Below are positions 1 through 13,368 of a DNA stretch of 64,000 nucleotides, in pieces. The position numbers and the translations under genes are program-made. The DNA comes from Phoronis australis. Its lineage: Eukaryota; Phoronida; Phoronidae. The stretch's first letter is position 1. Each line of letters starts with the position of its first letter. The stretch is from assembly GCA_002633005.1 (NCBI GenBank), contig NMRA01000039.1:1159471-1223470 (forward strand), read 5' to 3'. Under the pieces are notes generated by a model. The model saw only the letters and a list, made by a program, of their open reading frames with translations, had not been told where the DNA came from and made no database searches.

Positions 1-2789
1 CAGAAATGATGCTGAAATGTTTCTGACCATGATTGGATTTAGTTTTCATTGCTACAAAGACTATGCACAGCTTCAGCGAGTCTAATAACAAACTCATCAC
101 TAAGTTGCAAGCAGGCGAGCGCTTCCCGAAACATGACCGCTTCATTTCAAGCGCAACTGATCTCTGACATTCCAACTGAATGTTGAAACAGATTACAGTG
201 TGATGGCGAGGAAGTGTTTCAGGCTAATTAGCATATTTCTTGATTTTGCTTTTTTGTTCTAAAGGGAATGGAATAACAGCTTTATTGGCTCTCGGGTAAC
301 CTCTGTAGCCTCCCGAAAATTTCTCATAAAACTAACTTGACATTTTGACAGTTTCCAGAGGTTTACCACATTTCTGCAGCGCAATGGGTGGCAACTGTTG
401 ATTGGAACTGCTTTAAATTTTGTTGACAAATTTGACAAGATCAAGTACCACCTCTCTGTCAAACTAAATTGAAGAAACTTCTGTATGTGAATTGAAAAGT
501 TTCGAAGGTGTGAGTGTCGGGTGAATTAGATACTCCGGTAATGACCTTTCCCTCAATGGGGGATGTGTTGTCTGGCATTTGCAAGAAAAAACAACGGAAT
601 GTGCCCAGCTCTCATGAAAGGTCGTTCATTCATTGATAAAAGTTAATTGAGACGGCTTGTGTGCTTGTGTTAAGTCCGCTCATGTTGGTGAGTAGGCAAG
701 ACAGTGCTGATTAATAGTTTGCATTAAAGATCTGAGTCGTTGTGAGAACAGTTCTTTATGAGGCATGAGGCGAGGCGAGAAAGCTTTTCTTAGAACATGA
801 TTTTATTTTAATAGGTCTCCTTGACATTGGGGGGTACTTCTTGTACACAGGTGGAAGGTAATTATTATACATAGGTGAGAGGTACTTGCACAGGTCGTAT
901 ATTTGGGATATTCCATGCAAATGAAACAAATGGTTTCTGGCAGCTAGATTCCTTATAAAAGAGTACATTTTCTCATTGAGTTCTCTATGAAAAGGTTCGC
1001 TTCATGGCTTAAGAAGTATTCAAAAGATCCCGCTTTTGTAACCCAATCCTGAGGAAGGATTTTGTATTCCATAAAGTGCTGGGTTAAAAAGATTAGTTCA
1101 AAGCGTTTTTTTTTTTAAAATGACAAAGCAATATTGCTTGAGAGTTATGTAATGGTAACTTTATCTATAAAAACGTGACTTTTTCGAGGAAAGGCTGATA
1201 TGGGTGGTCCCCATTTAATTCTGCTGTCTAAATAACTGGATTTATGTCATGCTGTTCCTGATACAGTGACCATCCTAACTGCACACCTCTCATCAAAACT
1301 AGTGCCGTGCCAGAAGATTTGCTTGACATTATGTACTTTGAACAGAGGCCTAGGTAGCCATGCGATGAGAGGGTCAGCAATGACATTATTGATAGTTTGC
1401 TCTGTGAACAAAAGATGGGGTGACCGCTAAATTAATTTCCATGCGGGTGATACATTATAATCAGCTGACTTGATTTTCATGACCGGTCACATACAGTTGT
1501 TCTGCTGCAGAATTATGCACTCGCGTTTTGTAGTTCTGGTTTTGACTGCCCTAGTATGCTTCTTAAGATTTCAGATTTAAGTTATATTTCCCAATTAGGG
1601 TAAAATTCGGACACATAGATTTTATATTGGTCAAATTTCTCTCCAAAAATAATTGGTGTAAGAAGTTTTCACTTTGTTGTCAACACGCTGTGTATGGCAC
1701 AGATGTCGCATAAAAGCGTGCATCATAGGGGCACATGCCCCACTGTTGTATAGTTCTGTCGTCCATACTAATGACTACATTATATTAAATTTAATTTACT
1801 ATTTGTCATTCTGATGTGATTTAAACTTTGACAATTGGATAGCAAGTTGCAGCGCAGTCACGAAAAATTTGTTGTCTGACTGCTCAGGCAATGTGTATTA
1901 CATGCCGTCGAAAACTAGGCCAATCACGCAGTGCGTCTCTCTGACTCGACAAAGGAAGGGAAATGATTTGGCGTGGGAATTATTTTTGTGGCAAACTGAA
2001 GACGTTTTACAGCAATCATGAATATTTAGTGATTTCGCAGAACTCCATGTATCGAAATGTGCACATTGCATTACTGTTGTAGTGGCTTTGTTGCATGTAC
2101 AGTATAAGAAAAAAGTAATCCAACAAAATACCATTTCCAAGTAACGACGGCCAATTCTGTGAACACCAAAAATGACTGGTAATAATTATTCGTGTGACAA
2201 AATTCAAATTACAGAATGACTTAGTCATCTTGCTAACTGCCACTTCATTCTCGGTCATGAGGGAAGACCACTTTGGTGATGAATTCGGTTTCCCCTCAGA
2301 CATCGTGACTGGGAATTCAGGGTCATTTTGTCCGAATACTTTTGGAGTGTACTGTAGGCGATTTCTGCATGCCTCGCTTAGATTCTGCTGGCAAAGAGTC
2401 AGGTGTGCTTAGCGTCTTACTGATAATCCTACTGTGGTACTGAGAGAACTATGATGTTGTGAGGGGTGAGCCTAATCATTACGTTGAAGGGATAACAGTG
2501 ATTCTATTCCCAGGATGGTATGCTGTTGTCATGTTTTGTCTTTTTATCCTTTTTGGGACGTTGGCGCCTTTGTACTTCAACCCTTTCCAGAACTGTTGAG
2601 TGGCACTGAAACTTTGGTGACAACTGAATAGAAATGAGAATGATCACATACACACTTATGATTGACTAGTGAACAACATTTGTCACTAATGATTGTCAGG
2701 TGAATAACATTTGCGTAGAGCCTGTCCAGTAGGTTTATGTAGGTACCAGTGCCAAAAATCTCTCAAAACGTTGTTTGTCAGTATGGCAT

Positions 2790-2904
2790 AGAATTTGAAA
2801 AGGACCAAGCGTTTATTTGATGATATTTATCTTTTGTGAAAGAAATGAGGAAATGAAATTTCTCCTGTCAGTCTTACTGTGTCCTAAATTGGTGAGATCT
2901 TACC
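2790..2904. mobile_element. MITE family A copy, partial
   Basis: It ends in CCTAAATTGGTGAGATCTTAC, preceded by a GAAATTTC-type subterminal block. This is the inverted version of the family A left end. The other end is degraded, so the left boundary is approximate. Confidence 0.55.
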
Positions 2905-3710
2905 CTACTAAATTTATGTCCTGTTTATTGGAAACATGCCTTGGCTGTTGACATAGCCCTGGTACTTGGTTGCGCTGAATCTGAGGAAACTCCCAGGTAT
3001 ATACACCCCAGAGTCACCACTGATTCTCAGCACATGCTGGATAGGGCTATTTTTGATCACAGCAGGTAATAACCTACACATATACACACAGGCAGGCACA
3101 CAGGCTTTCACACAAGCCAAGCAAACAGGCCTTCTCACACAGACTTGGGAGTCAGTGGCTGGTTGTTATTATTGATGATGATTAGGAAAGAGCTGGTGCT
3201 GAACTGTGAGTGATTTCTGCCCTCCACTGGCATCTCAGACCACAGAGAGAGAGAGAGTGGAAGAAAGAGAAACTAGGGATATATATGGAAACTTAGTGTC
3301 TTCAATCACGCGGGCAATGCATCTGTCATCCTTGATCTAGCTGCCAAGGTCTGGTTTTCTACCCTAGGTGATTTTGGATTGCGCGATCATACACCTGTCA
3401 TATTGGACTACCTATCTCTCCACAAGCCCTACAGCTGGCTGCGGATTCTTGCAGCCATTGCGGATTTTTGCGCCACTATTCAATCCGGTCTCTGTGACGA
3501 CCTTCTCCATGAGTCGTCCTCCCGGTATTCGCCAGCAGGTTTGTAGCTCGAGGGTTGTCACCCTCTGTTGGTGTTACATGTTCTTGTTTAACATTGGTAG
3601 TTAAGTGGGGTGCAGTCTACACCACCTTCCAGGTTGGGTAACCCCACTCTGATTTTTGCTGCTAGATGGGGTGCCACCTCGGTTGTAGCTCTGGAAAGAC
3701 CAAATACTGT

Positions 3711-3915
3711 CAGATCTCACCTATTAAGGACGCAATACAGCGTACTAGTGACATTTCATTTCATACTTAGCACAAGGTAAAAGTTTCACAAGGTGCCGCA
3801 CAGACCATCGGACGATGTTTCCAGAAATTCTGAGCATTCACGAAAATGTTACGGCATTTGAAAATTGAAGGACAATTTTGGCTATTGTTTTTGCCTGGTG
3901 TTGGTGATATTTCAG
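3711..3915. mobile_element. MITE family A copy
   Basis: It starts CAGATCTCACCTATTAAGGAC, has the subterminal GTGACATTTCATTTC block and the internal GCATTCACGAAAATGTTACG block, and ends GTGTTGGTGATATTTC. The inverted ends and shared interior match the other family A copies. Confidence 0.7.
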
Positions 3916-5541
3916 GGTACCACCAGATAATAGATCTCTTTTTTGACTACCTTTGGGACAGTTTTAGGTTCTTTTGTTTTTAAGATAAGTTAGCGTGTAA
4001 CTGCTGGAAGTGGAAAGTACTGTACTGTAAGCTGGTGATCTGTTCTTGACAAAGGCTATTTTTACGTAGGTATCAAACTTCTCCAGTGTTTTTGTTAGCT
4101 GTTTTGTGTCTGTCTTAGAGTTATGCTTTGAAATGTCTCACAGTGGAAAGTTTTATGTTAATCTGCCAGCTATAACCAAGACCAGCCAACATGGGTTTGA
4201 AGTGAAAGTTTGCACCATGTTTTTCTGAACTATACATCAGCCTCTTGCAACCATTACTTGAATAGCAGGCTGCTGTAATGGTAAAGTGGCCCAGTTCAAG
4301 GTTTTGTAATTTCTGCCGCAACTTGTTTGTATATTTTGCCAAAAATGTTACTTGTACTTTTATTGAAGTCAACATTTATGTGTGATCAGGACCAGTAATA
4401 TACTATGATGTAAAAAGGAATTCTTTGTGATAGGCCTTTGTTATTGAAATACAACACATGATTTGTTTTAAATGGTTTTCCGATTACTAGGTTTGGTCAG
4501 TTCTTCAGTACGGTGTTTGAGAGATAGGCTCTCTCTTTCATTATCTCATGTTTGTCTCTCTTTGTGATGTGCTGGCCCGCCTTTGTCACCCCCCCCCCCA
4601 TTCCGAGAACATGTTAACAGTAGATTTATTTCCATTTCCTGTTTTGAGAATCTCTGTCAAGTGTCAACTGATTTTGGAAAAGCATTTTCTACTCTATATA
4701 CGTCCTACATGCTTTGACAGTCTCTGGCTTATTTAGTTGGTAAATATTTCCACATCATAGGCACACTCACACTAGATTGCAAACAATGCACGGCAGCCAC
4801 CCACTACTGCGATCAATACCATTGACCGTCTTTGGTTGACACTGTTCGCACTGTCACTATCACTTTGTACCATGTTCATCGACTTGCATAATTGATACAA
4901 TCAGCGAGAGAGCTAGAGAGAGGTCTGGAATCTAGGCGAGCTCATCGTATTGTGATCCGGATTCACAACGCTGCCAGTGGCAATGACTGCTGTATCTATT
5001 GATTTTTAATGGCTGCCGTTGCTCGGCAAACTAGGTCGCCTCTCTCTCCGCTATAACTGTGACCCGAAGCCTCTGCCTGGTCAATATGTTTCTGCATGCC
5101 ATATGATTGCACTGAATGCATTGCATGCTTTGCTAAGAAAAAAATGCTGGTGTCGTATGGTAGTCGATTACATGAGCTTCATGCCAGTATACAGTACATG
5201 CCTGTTTCACCGTCAGACCAACGTGCTTTGTTGGATTAGCCCTCATACATTAACCATGGGGATTTGGTGACTGTGAAGTGCTTAATCCAAAACATGAAAT
5301 TTATCAACTAGTTATTCAATTTTTGTCAGGTATGCCATGGGTGGTAGCTATATGGGTGATGTTGTTAAACTCCTCTGTAGTTAATACTGTACGCTGTTTC
5401 CACATTTGTGTAGTGCGACCAGTTGAGTGATGAAGGCTTACAACATTTTGTGGTTTCGATAAAATTGACAATTTCAATTCATAGTAGTATCCATGAACTT
5501 CTAACTGCAGTGAAAACTGTTTTGAAAATCATGGGCGGGTT

Positions 5542-5584
5542 GGCTTAAAATTTTAGCGCGGGGGGGGGGCTCAAAATTTAAGCC
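5542..5584. repeat. Hairpin with G-run loop
   Basis: Two 15-base arms (GGCTTAAAATTTTAG and CTCAAAATTTAAGCC) are near-perfect inverted repeats around a short loop containing about ten G residues. No function is assigned. Confidence 0.6.
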
Positions 5585-6261
5585 TGCTAACAAAAACATT
5601 TGGCAACCTGGCTGTAAAACTTGAGTGTGAAAGTGTACTAGTTGATGACAGACTTGAAATATTTGAATTTAGAACCATGGAGATTAATGGTTAGTGCGAA
5701 AACTAGGAGTTTCAGAATTGCTATGGCTTGTCAGTTGCTGGACTGATTTGCAACTTTTATGGAACTGTTTTAAGCTTAGTTATGAAATGGACTTGTCTAC
5801 ACGATCTGCATTCACCTATTCTATACAGAAAAAAATCTCAAAAACCTAGAGAAATTACAAAAGTAAGACATTTTGTTAACTTTGCCACTGTGCCCACGCC
5901 GGTTGCTTCTGCATTCCAATAGGACTTTACCCAAATGACATCAGGTGGCCATATTTTCCCAATTATTATGGAAGGTCAGTCGAGCTCTATTTTTGGATGA
6001 GTTTGCATCACAGGTAAACATCTTGCGGTCTTCAAGATGAGTTGAGCCTGCCTAAGGAGTTATTAGTTGTATTAATTATTTCTCCTCACATCAGTGGATG
6101 CAGAAAGCAATCTACCTATTGTTTAGATTAGAAATTTATGTAAACTTTACCTGCTGAGCATTTTACTGGCACGGTATGTCTGATGAAGCTTAGTTCCCTG
6201 CGTGTGAACATGGTGGTGTTACGTAGAGTAAACTGTGAACTAGAAATACTAAGTGTGCTAA

Positions 6262-6462
6262 AATCTAACTAGGTTAGGACACAAAACTTTGGACAATAGA
6301 ATTGTTTTTCTCAAAAGCCATGTTGCAACTTAAGTTATGCTTCTCCTTGTTAAAATTCCGTTAAGGTTATCGTTAGAAAATATTTTGAAAAGTTGTGGTC
6401 ATTCACAACATCGTAAGAAGACCTTGAAAAACAAAAAAGGTAATTTTGGCTGCGTAGTTGAT
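6262..6462. mobile_element. MITE family A copy, degenerate
   Basis: It contains TTAGGACACAAAACTTTGGAC at the left, then the interior ATTTTGAAAAGTTGTGGTC seen in other family A copies, but the right terminal repeat is eroded. Confidence 0.5.
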
Positions 6463-6884
6463 TCAGGACTCGGTGGTACGACGAATCTTAAGTGAGATGG
6501 TATGTTACATTTGTGATTGAAAACACTATGCAGTTGTTGCGGAAACAAAATTAATGTTGAGATGGTGATTTTCCGTTTTCAAAAATGGGTCTGTTTTGGC
6601 AAGCGTAAAATTTTGTAAATCAAATTTCGTGTTACTGTTTCAAGGTGATGAGTGACAAACCGATCTGGGAATTGGCGTTCTTTTTCTCCTGAGCTGTAAT
6701 GCAGATCCAATTTACCGACAACTTGCCGCACGCCATGTTTGTGCATTTCAATACCAGAAAAGATCATCACCATCTTCAGAAGGAATTACCGAATACTTTA
6801 ACATGACTACTGCAAAAGGATCATCCATCAATTTGTGGCCAGAGTTGAATGTGATGGATTTTATTATGTTTCGGTAATTAAAAA

Positions 6885-7109
6885 CCATGAATATTAGAAT
6901 TGTGGTAGCGGCTACTGAAATATTAGACTTCTATTTCAATCCTCTAATTCTGCGAAAGAAGTCAGATTTCTCAAGTTCTGTACCAACAGCTACCAACAGA
7001 CAATTTTTTGGAAAATTGTGGGCCCTCACAGCACTGTTAGAAACCCTTGAAAATGAAAAATCACAGTTTTGGCTACCATTTTTATCCTAAATTGGCGAGG
7101 TTTTACTGC
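6885..7109. mobile_element. MITE family A copy
   Basis: The right end CCTAAATTGGCGAGGTTTTAC and the interior CCCTTGAAAATGAAAAATCAC-type block match the family. The left end is degraded. Confidence 0.6.
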
Positions 7110-9805
7110 AGTTAAGAACAGTATTGTAGAAACATAAGTAGAAGGATGTATTTACCATCAGATTTGTTGTTCCTGGCTTTGTCTTATAGATATGTATGTG
7201 TATTGCAGCTTAGTGCTTCTGGTTAGTGCTATGTCTAATTTAGGCAAGGAACGTCTGTGTACCAATGTTCTGCAGGTAAGGTGGAGTTTCGGTTGAATTG
7301 GCTTCCGTGTGTGAGTGGCAGCGTTGACGTGGGCGTCTAATCCATAGATAATTGTTCCTGGAATCGTTACTAAAAAAAAGGCACGTGAGGCACTGCCAGC
7401 CAATTTGAGACGTTTATCTTGCGTGGACTACGTCAGTTGCCCTCATGTTGCAATCTTAGTCTTCATGTTTAAAGATGTATGACGCAAAGTTGATGTTACA
7501 TAATCAGATCATTGGCTGGATGCAGGTGGCTCTACAGCTTGTTAGCGTATTTCAGGAGCCTGCTCGTTCTATTTGGAGCAGGTTAGGTTAGAAAACAGCA
7601 ACGACATCCAATTGTTATTGTCCCAGGTTGGCTGATGAAGTTTCCCGTCTCCTATGGCTGTGCAGTTGGCTTGACTCCTCTTGGCTCATCTGCCCAGTGG
7701 TCACTGTTTTCTCATCTGCCCAGTGGTCACTGTTTTCTCGTTTCTTTTTTATCCACAGTTTGATTGTCCAGTTTTGTTTTTAGATGAAACGCAAATTATG
7801 ATAAGCATAGCTCGTCATCTGTTCATACCTTAATAGTAATGATGGTAATACAATTGCCACACCCAAAAAGACCGTTGGGGGCATCAGCAAGTGAAAGATG
7901 GTTGAAATGTACCGCCTGCCCCATGATTGTATTGATTACTTGACTTTGGTAAGGTTTTCTCTCGATACTGAACATACAGCTGTTGAAGTCTTTCAAACAA
8001 TATTAAGATCACTGACATATTTAACTGCACTATTTAAAAATACCCTAGTGGATTACAATATTTTCAACCCAGATTTAATGTCTCTTTATGTAACCGCATT
8101 ATGTTCACATTCATTGCTATTTGAAAATATTGGTTTGAATAGTGCAGCCAGTTACATGACTTAATAGCTCATTCAAGGTAAATGCACACCTGTATTCAAT
8201 GTTATTTAAAAACATTTGTCCTGTGGATTACATGGCTTTACCAAGGTTTTCATCCTAATAACTCTCCCAACATAAATACAGTTTATACATTCTGTGAAAA
8301 CACTTTCTAAATAGAACTCTGCTGTTGGACATTTTTTGTTAATTCATTATGGAATGCAAAACTTGAAAGTTTGTCTCGAATTGCCTGGAGTCAGTGTAAA
8401 TGTAGGCTCTGGCCTTTGTTGAAACACCATTTCCTTTGTGGATCCTAGCAGACCTGGCTGCAAGCCAATGTTTATTCAAAACACTGACATTTATTAGTCT
8501 ACCTGAGCAGTGCGTGTTCACCTGTAGCACAGTTGACTGGAGCGTTTTCTTAATTCACTCTCTGGTGCTGGACAGGTTTTGGAGGCGGTGTTTGTGCTGT
8601 TTACTTTTGTCAAAATGTTGACTCTGACGCTGTCTAGTGCTGATTCAACTGACCTGACTTTGAATGGGTCGTGTAGTGACATGAGAGCATGAAACCTAGA
8701 TTGGTCTACATGTTTTTTCCCACTAAATTGCCTAGGGAAAGCCAGCTATTATGAGTGTTTGTATTGCTTAGATGCACCTGTCATTGTTTTTTTATTGAAC
8801 TGGAGTTTGCCACAAGACAAGACCAAGACAATGCTGTCATCAACTTTGGGAGTGTTCACAAACCTCTGACAGAGGTTCCAACGGCTGGCCGTGTGTCCGC
8901 ATGTGTTTTGTGTGCGTGAGATTGATTGCTCACTCTTAGCATAGTGCGATACAAGGTTAATTGCTTGGGGCCGCAGCGCAGGTCCCGCGAGATTTCCGTG
9001 CAACGTTTCCAGCAGTTAATTTTAGCAGAAGTCAATGGTGAATCCCTTGAAAGTGTGGCGCCGTTATGTAGCGCATGCGTAGGACGGACTTTTGTTGCCA
9101 TCTGAGCCTAATTTCAAGACAGTGCTGAATTTTTTAGGCCGTTTATTATCAGGAGAAGAGGTTGGTTTAATTAAGACTTGGTCAACCTGTACTGTTGAGT
9201 GATGAGCAATTAGCTGTTCAATTATTATCTGAAGGTCCTTTTGTGTGTCCAGTGGCTGAAGTGACACTGGCGTGTGGTCTGCGCATTGCACTTGTATCAG
9301 AGACTGTCGTGGTGTTGCGGCCAACATCGTCCAATCCACAGTGTATTGATTGTACCTTGTCACCACCGCCAGCGTTTTCTCCCCAACAGTCAACTAAAGT
9401 TGGCGCAATCGAGAGCATGGAATTTCTGTTGACCACTGTTCCGTCAGGAGCATCCCGCATCTGCCTATATGGTGACGTAGACGAAGAGAGATAGGAAGAT
9501 AGGGGCAAGTGCAATTAAACAGAGTATTTATCATTGCTGTGGGTGAGAGCCATCACATAATCACTTGGGCTGTGATAGACGTTGGTCTCCACTGTCGCTG
9601 TTGTAGAGTGGTGTTAAATACGGGTAGTGGTTTTTGGTCATTTTTATCCGGTTGCTTCCCTCGGGATTAAGTCGCTGTGAATAGTGGATATCCATTTGAG
9701 ACATCATCGGAACTCGGGTAATCGTAGGGCATGTTGGAGTCGTGTGACGAAGGGTGAGGCTGACCCACGTGGTGCTGGCAAGCTTGTTGTGCACAGGCAT
9801 CACAG

Positions 9806-10042
9806 ATGCTTATTCCAGATAAACAAGGGATGTACAACAGCGGTTATATTGACGACGAATCACACGAGGCGACCGACCGACGAAAAAGGCCAAGAAATAT
9901 TGATGGCTCACAAGTCGCCTTTGTTCACAGGCCAGCCAATAGGACAAGATACATTTCTCATGTGACAAGACAAAGCACCTGGCCAGCTTCGTCGGTGAAC
10001 TCGTTATCAAGTAACCACACGAGTGCCGAGTTTATCAAGCAG
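9806..10042 (+). CDS. CACNB: CaV-beta, candidate first coding exon (long N-terminus)
   Basis: This is a 79-codon exon that would supply the N-terminus of a long CaV-beta isoform. An in-frame TGA lies at 9761-9763, so the first Met is at 9806, with a second Met at codon 9. The exon ends AAGCAG followed by GTTGGT, a usable but weak donor, in phase 0, exactly what the next exon at 30785 needs. The encoded end SSNHTSAEFIKQ followed by GSLDSNY resembles the vertebrate beta-1 junction, where a Ser/Thr-rich segment ending in FVRQ precedes GSAESYT. A basic DRRKRPRN patch before DGS also parallels it. This is inference from phase and weak similarity; no transcript is available. The alternative is a chance open frame. 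Confidence 0.58.
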
Positions 10043-10240
10043 GTTGGTATTTTAGTATCCTGTTTTATTTACTAGCCACACCAGGTTTTGTTCTGCCGAG
10101 TTCGTCAAATGGGTTTAGGTGCTTTTGTATCCTGTTTTATTTACGAGTTGCACCAGGACTTGTGCTGCCGAGTTAACTCAAGCAGGTTTGTTCACTTCTA
10201 TCCTGTTGTGTCATTTCAGTTTGTTAGATATACCAGCATT
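10025..10240 (+). repeat. Degenerate tandem triplication spanning a splice donor
   Basis: Three diverged units of about 70-72 bp start with GCCGAGTT at 10025, 10095 and 10167. Each carries a copy of the exon end plus the following intron sequence (TATCCTGTTTTATTTAC and relatives). The first unit holds the proposed donor AAGCAG/GTTGGT, and the third holds a similar AAGCAG/GTTTGT. Confidence 0.7.
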
Positions 10241-10569
10241 ATTCCATGCTGGTCTAGTTACACAGTGAATTTTCATGGCTTTAATGTCTATTCTAATTTT
10301 GTGGCAGAGGAGATTGAATCGTCCATCATTTGCACTATACAATGCACAGTCAAGTAACACTCAAGAAAATAAAGTAACAAGAGATCAGCTTTTATACCAA
10401 ATGTAACAAAACGTGTGTGCTTAGAAATTAAACTTTCAGAATTCGAGGGCAGGGTATGGACTGTACATGACCGTCAACTGAACAGATACAAGCTGCAGTT
10501 TGGCTTCTTGCTACAAATGTCAAGATTGCTCACTAGCAATAAGTGGTGTCATTCACTGTCTAATCTTTT

Positions 10570-10630
10570 GTGCGCGCGTGCCCATGCGCACGCACACGCA
10601 CGCACGCAAGCACACACACAACCACACAGA
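10570..10630. repeat. CA/CG-rich microsatellite
   Basis: A purine-pyrimidine alternating run of CACG, CGCA and CACA units. Confidence 0.85.
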
Positions 10631-13340
10631 TAGGTAGCCACCATTACTTGTTCCGCAATATTTTATTTAGTAATTTTACTTGTGATATTAGACACGGGTG
10701 AGTGATAGTTCATGTGTATGTCAATGACACAGGTCACAAACTTTCTAAAGCTGGAGTGTGTTTTGTTTTGTTATGAGCGGTTGTAAGTCCAGTCTTAGCT
10801 AAGACAGTCAGAACTTTGATTTTAATTTGCGCACTGTTCATTTACTTGACTGTGCTAAGGTGGTTGTTCAGAACGAGAATGAAAAATTAATAACTATATA
10901 CCTGTTGCAACATTTTGGGTATTTTAAAAAAACACAGTGTCGTGTTTGTAAATTTTTGCCAGTGTCTTTCTTAGTTAAGACTGATGCTAGGACTCTTTGA
11001 TAATACTGGCTCCTTGTTTCTTTTGTTGAAAATCCAAAGTGGTTACCATGCACTTTACTTTGGTAGTGATGAAATTTTTTTCTTTTTATTTTAACACTTA
11101 GAGAAAGCTCTCAACTTTGGCTATGACAGTTAAGTTTGGTTTAATTCTTTTCATCATCTTTATGTGGATGACAGTTGCGCATATTAAATGGTATCTTTAG
11201 GGTTATGGACTACAGAGCCCGATTTTCCATGATGATCTAAAGTGGACATAGTTCACAAAATCTGACTTCTTTCAGGGAATTCAGAGATTTTAATCAGAAT
11301 TTTGATATTTCAGTAGCAGATACCGTGATACGAACGTCTTCAGTTTTCAATTACAGAACAAAATATTATCCATCCAATTCAACATATTGTGTCCTCAAAT
11401 TGAATATTGCGGTTACGGTAGTCATGTTCAAGTAATTGTTTATTCTGAAAGTGATGCTGTAAAACAGTATTTAATAACGTACGACATGAAGACACAAATT
11501 TCATGTTTGCTAGAACAGATTTCTCTGTTTTTGAAAATAGAAAACCACGGTCTGTTCTTATGGTGAAGCCTTGGAAATCTGGAACATGCTGGATTATTCT
11601 TGTGCATGTGTTTCGTTGTTTGAAGATAAATTCCAATCATGTGTATCATAAAACCACTGGTAATGGCCCATGCATTGTACTGTACAGTGTGAAATGCCAG
11701 TGTGTGCCAATAGGGGCAACGGAAGTTTCGGAACTTTCTAGTATTCATGAATCGCATGGGGATATGACCGTTTGTGAAATTAGTACTGTGTACTTATTTT
11801 CCTGAAATATTTCTGGGATATCACAATACATGGGAACGGCACTATTGAGGTGTACCAACTACTGGAGGTCACATGAACAGTGATAAGCTAGCAAAATTTA
11901 CTTTAGTAGAGTGTATGAATTAATGGCAGAATTCAACCTGACACTAATGTCTAGGAGTTCATAACAAATTGCTCCTTTGTGTTTCCTGACTATGTGGCAC
12001 GAAGCATAAATCATAATGTAACCAGGACTAGACCCTGTGGGTTGGTTCTCCACAATCAAAATTAACATGGTGGTGGACAGATACCTTTGAGGAAAGCGGG
12101 GGGGGGGGTATATTCCGTNAGCCTGTTCTTGCTGCAGCAAAAAAAATGCTCGCTTGTCAAACGGAAAAAATGAATTCTTTCACTTAAGTGCTGTCCCATA
12201 ATTCAACATTCCAATCCCACTGAAGAGTCACTTCAGCAGCCGCCATTTTGCTAGGTTACACTAATAGGGTCTCTGAGTATACTGGCGAAATGAGTATACT
12301 GGCGAAACACTCGCTTTTCACTTGCATGGTCTCGCGTAATCTTTCTGTTCTGGTTAGAGACTTGGGGGTGTTGGCACACTTGCCAGTTAAAGGATACAGT
12401 AAGTGCTGCTTTATACCTATTTGTCAAAACAACGTTGTTATAATTTAGGTCAATTACGGTTATAGCATTGTCTCAACTTGCTGGTTTCTCAAATTAAAAA
12501 ACTAATTTTTGTGTTTGGGAAGACCAGTTGGCAATAGTGACAGGGGTTGTGTATTTTGAGGTTGTGTACGACCTTATTGAATTGTTGGAATATTTACGCA
12601 AGTATCTACAATACTATAGATTTAAACTCAGTAAAATTATATATTTCTGAAAGTAGAATTTGATTTTTAACTTTATATCAATCTGCCAGCAATTGGGTCA
12701 TGTGACCATGCCATTTTAGTAAAATTTAGCAAACAAGCAATTTCATTGGTATCAATAACACGACCAAATTCCATTCAGAATAGATGATGAAGAAGAAATC
12801 TCAAAAAGGCTGTTACAGTTTTCTAAATTTACATTGCAACTATTGATTTTTTTGCATAAAAATGATGTAAGTCCTATTTTTGATAGTGCCTCCTACAAAA
12901 GTGGAAACTTAAGCCAATTCCTAACAGCGTTTTGGAGAGCAGTGTACGAGGCATGGTATCTGAAAGTGTTATGTGAATCCGATCAACCATTTCTGAGATA
13001 TGACGTTCTGAATTTTGCTAAATTCGGAATTTTTCGAGGGTTCTGCATAACCTTGAGACCCTTGATGCCTGTTATTCAGTGGAGAAAACTGGTTGTCAAA
13101 AATGCGGGACATCCCCACCTATGAGTAATTTGTCACTGCTTCAAACCCAGGCTCAATAAGTTGGCTTGATGTGACTAGTCAGTTTGTGCTCTGAGCATAT
13201 AGTGTCTATCAGCAGCCAACTGTGTCTTTTGTTGTGCCCAGAAATAACTTCTAAGATCTGAGTAAAGAACCATTCTAAAATAATGAGCAGATGAAATCAA
13301 AAGATTGTCTGACAGAAGACAGGTTCGTAAAAACTAGAGG

Positions 13341-13368
13341 TGTGTGTGTGTGCGTGCGTGCGTGCGTG
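13341..13368. repeat. TG/CG microsatellite
   Basis: A short run of TGTG and TGCG units. Confidence 0.8.

Larger units (their letters stand above)
1..9763. other. Upstream non-coding region
   Basis: No exon with recognisable homology was found on either strand. Open frames here are short and lack protein-like features. The stretch holds MITE copies (about 2790-2904, 3711-3915, 6262-6462, 6885-7109), a G-run hairpin at 5542-5584, a 26-bp direct duplication near 7685-7738, and simple A/T-rich DNA. From about 9050 the DNA becomes richer in G, C and CpG, which suits a 5' flank or 5'UTR of the candidate first exon at 9806, but no TATA box or initiator could be assigned. Confidence 0.5.

Noticed and set aside
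9195-9494. 99-codon plus-strand frame upstream of the long first exon
   Set aside because: No domain, no splice connection in phase to known exons, and an equally long frame lies on the opposite strand. More likely 5' flank or 5'UTR.
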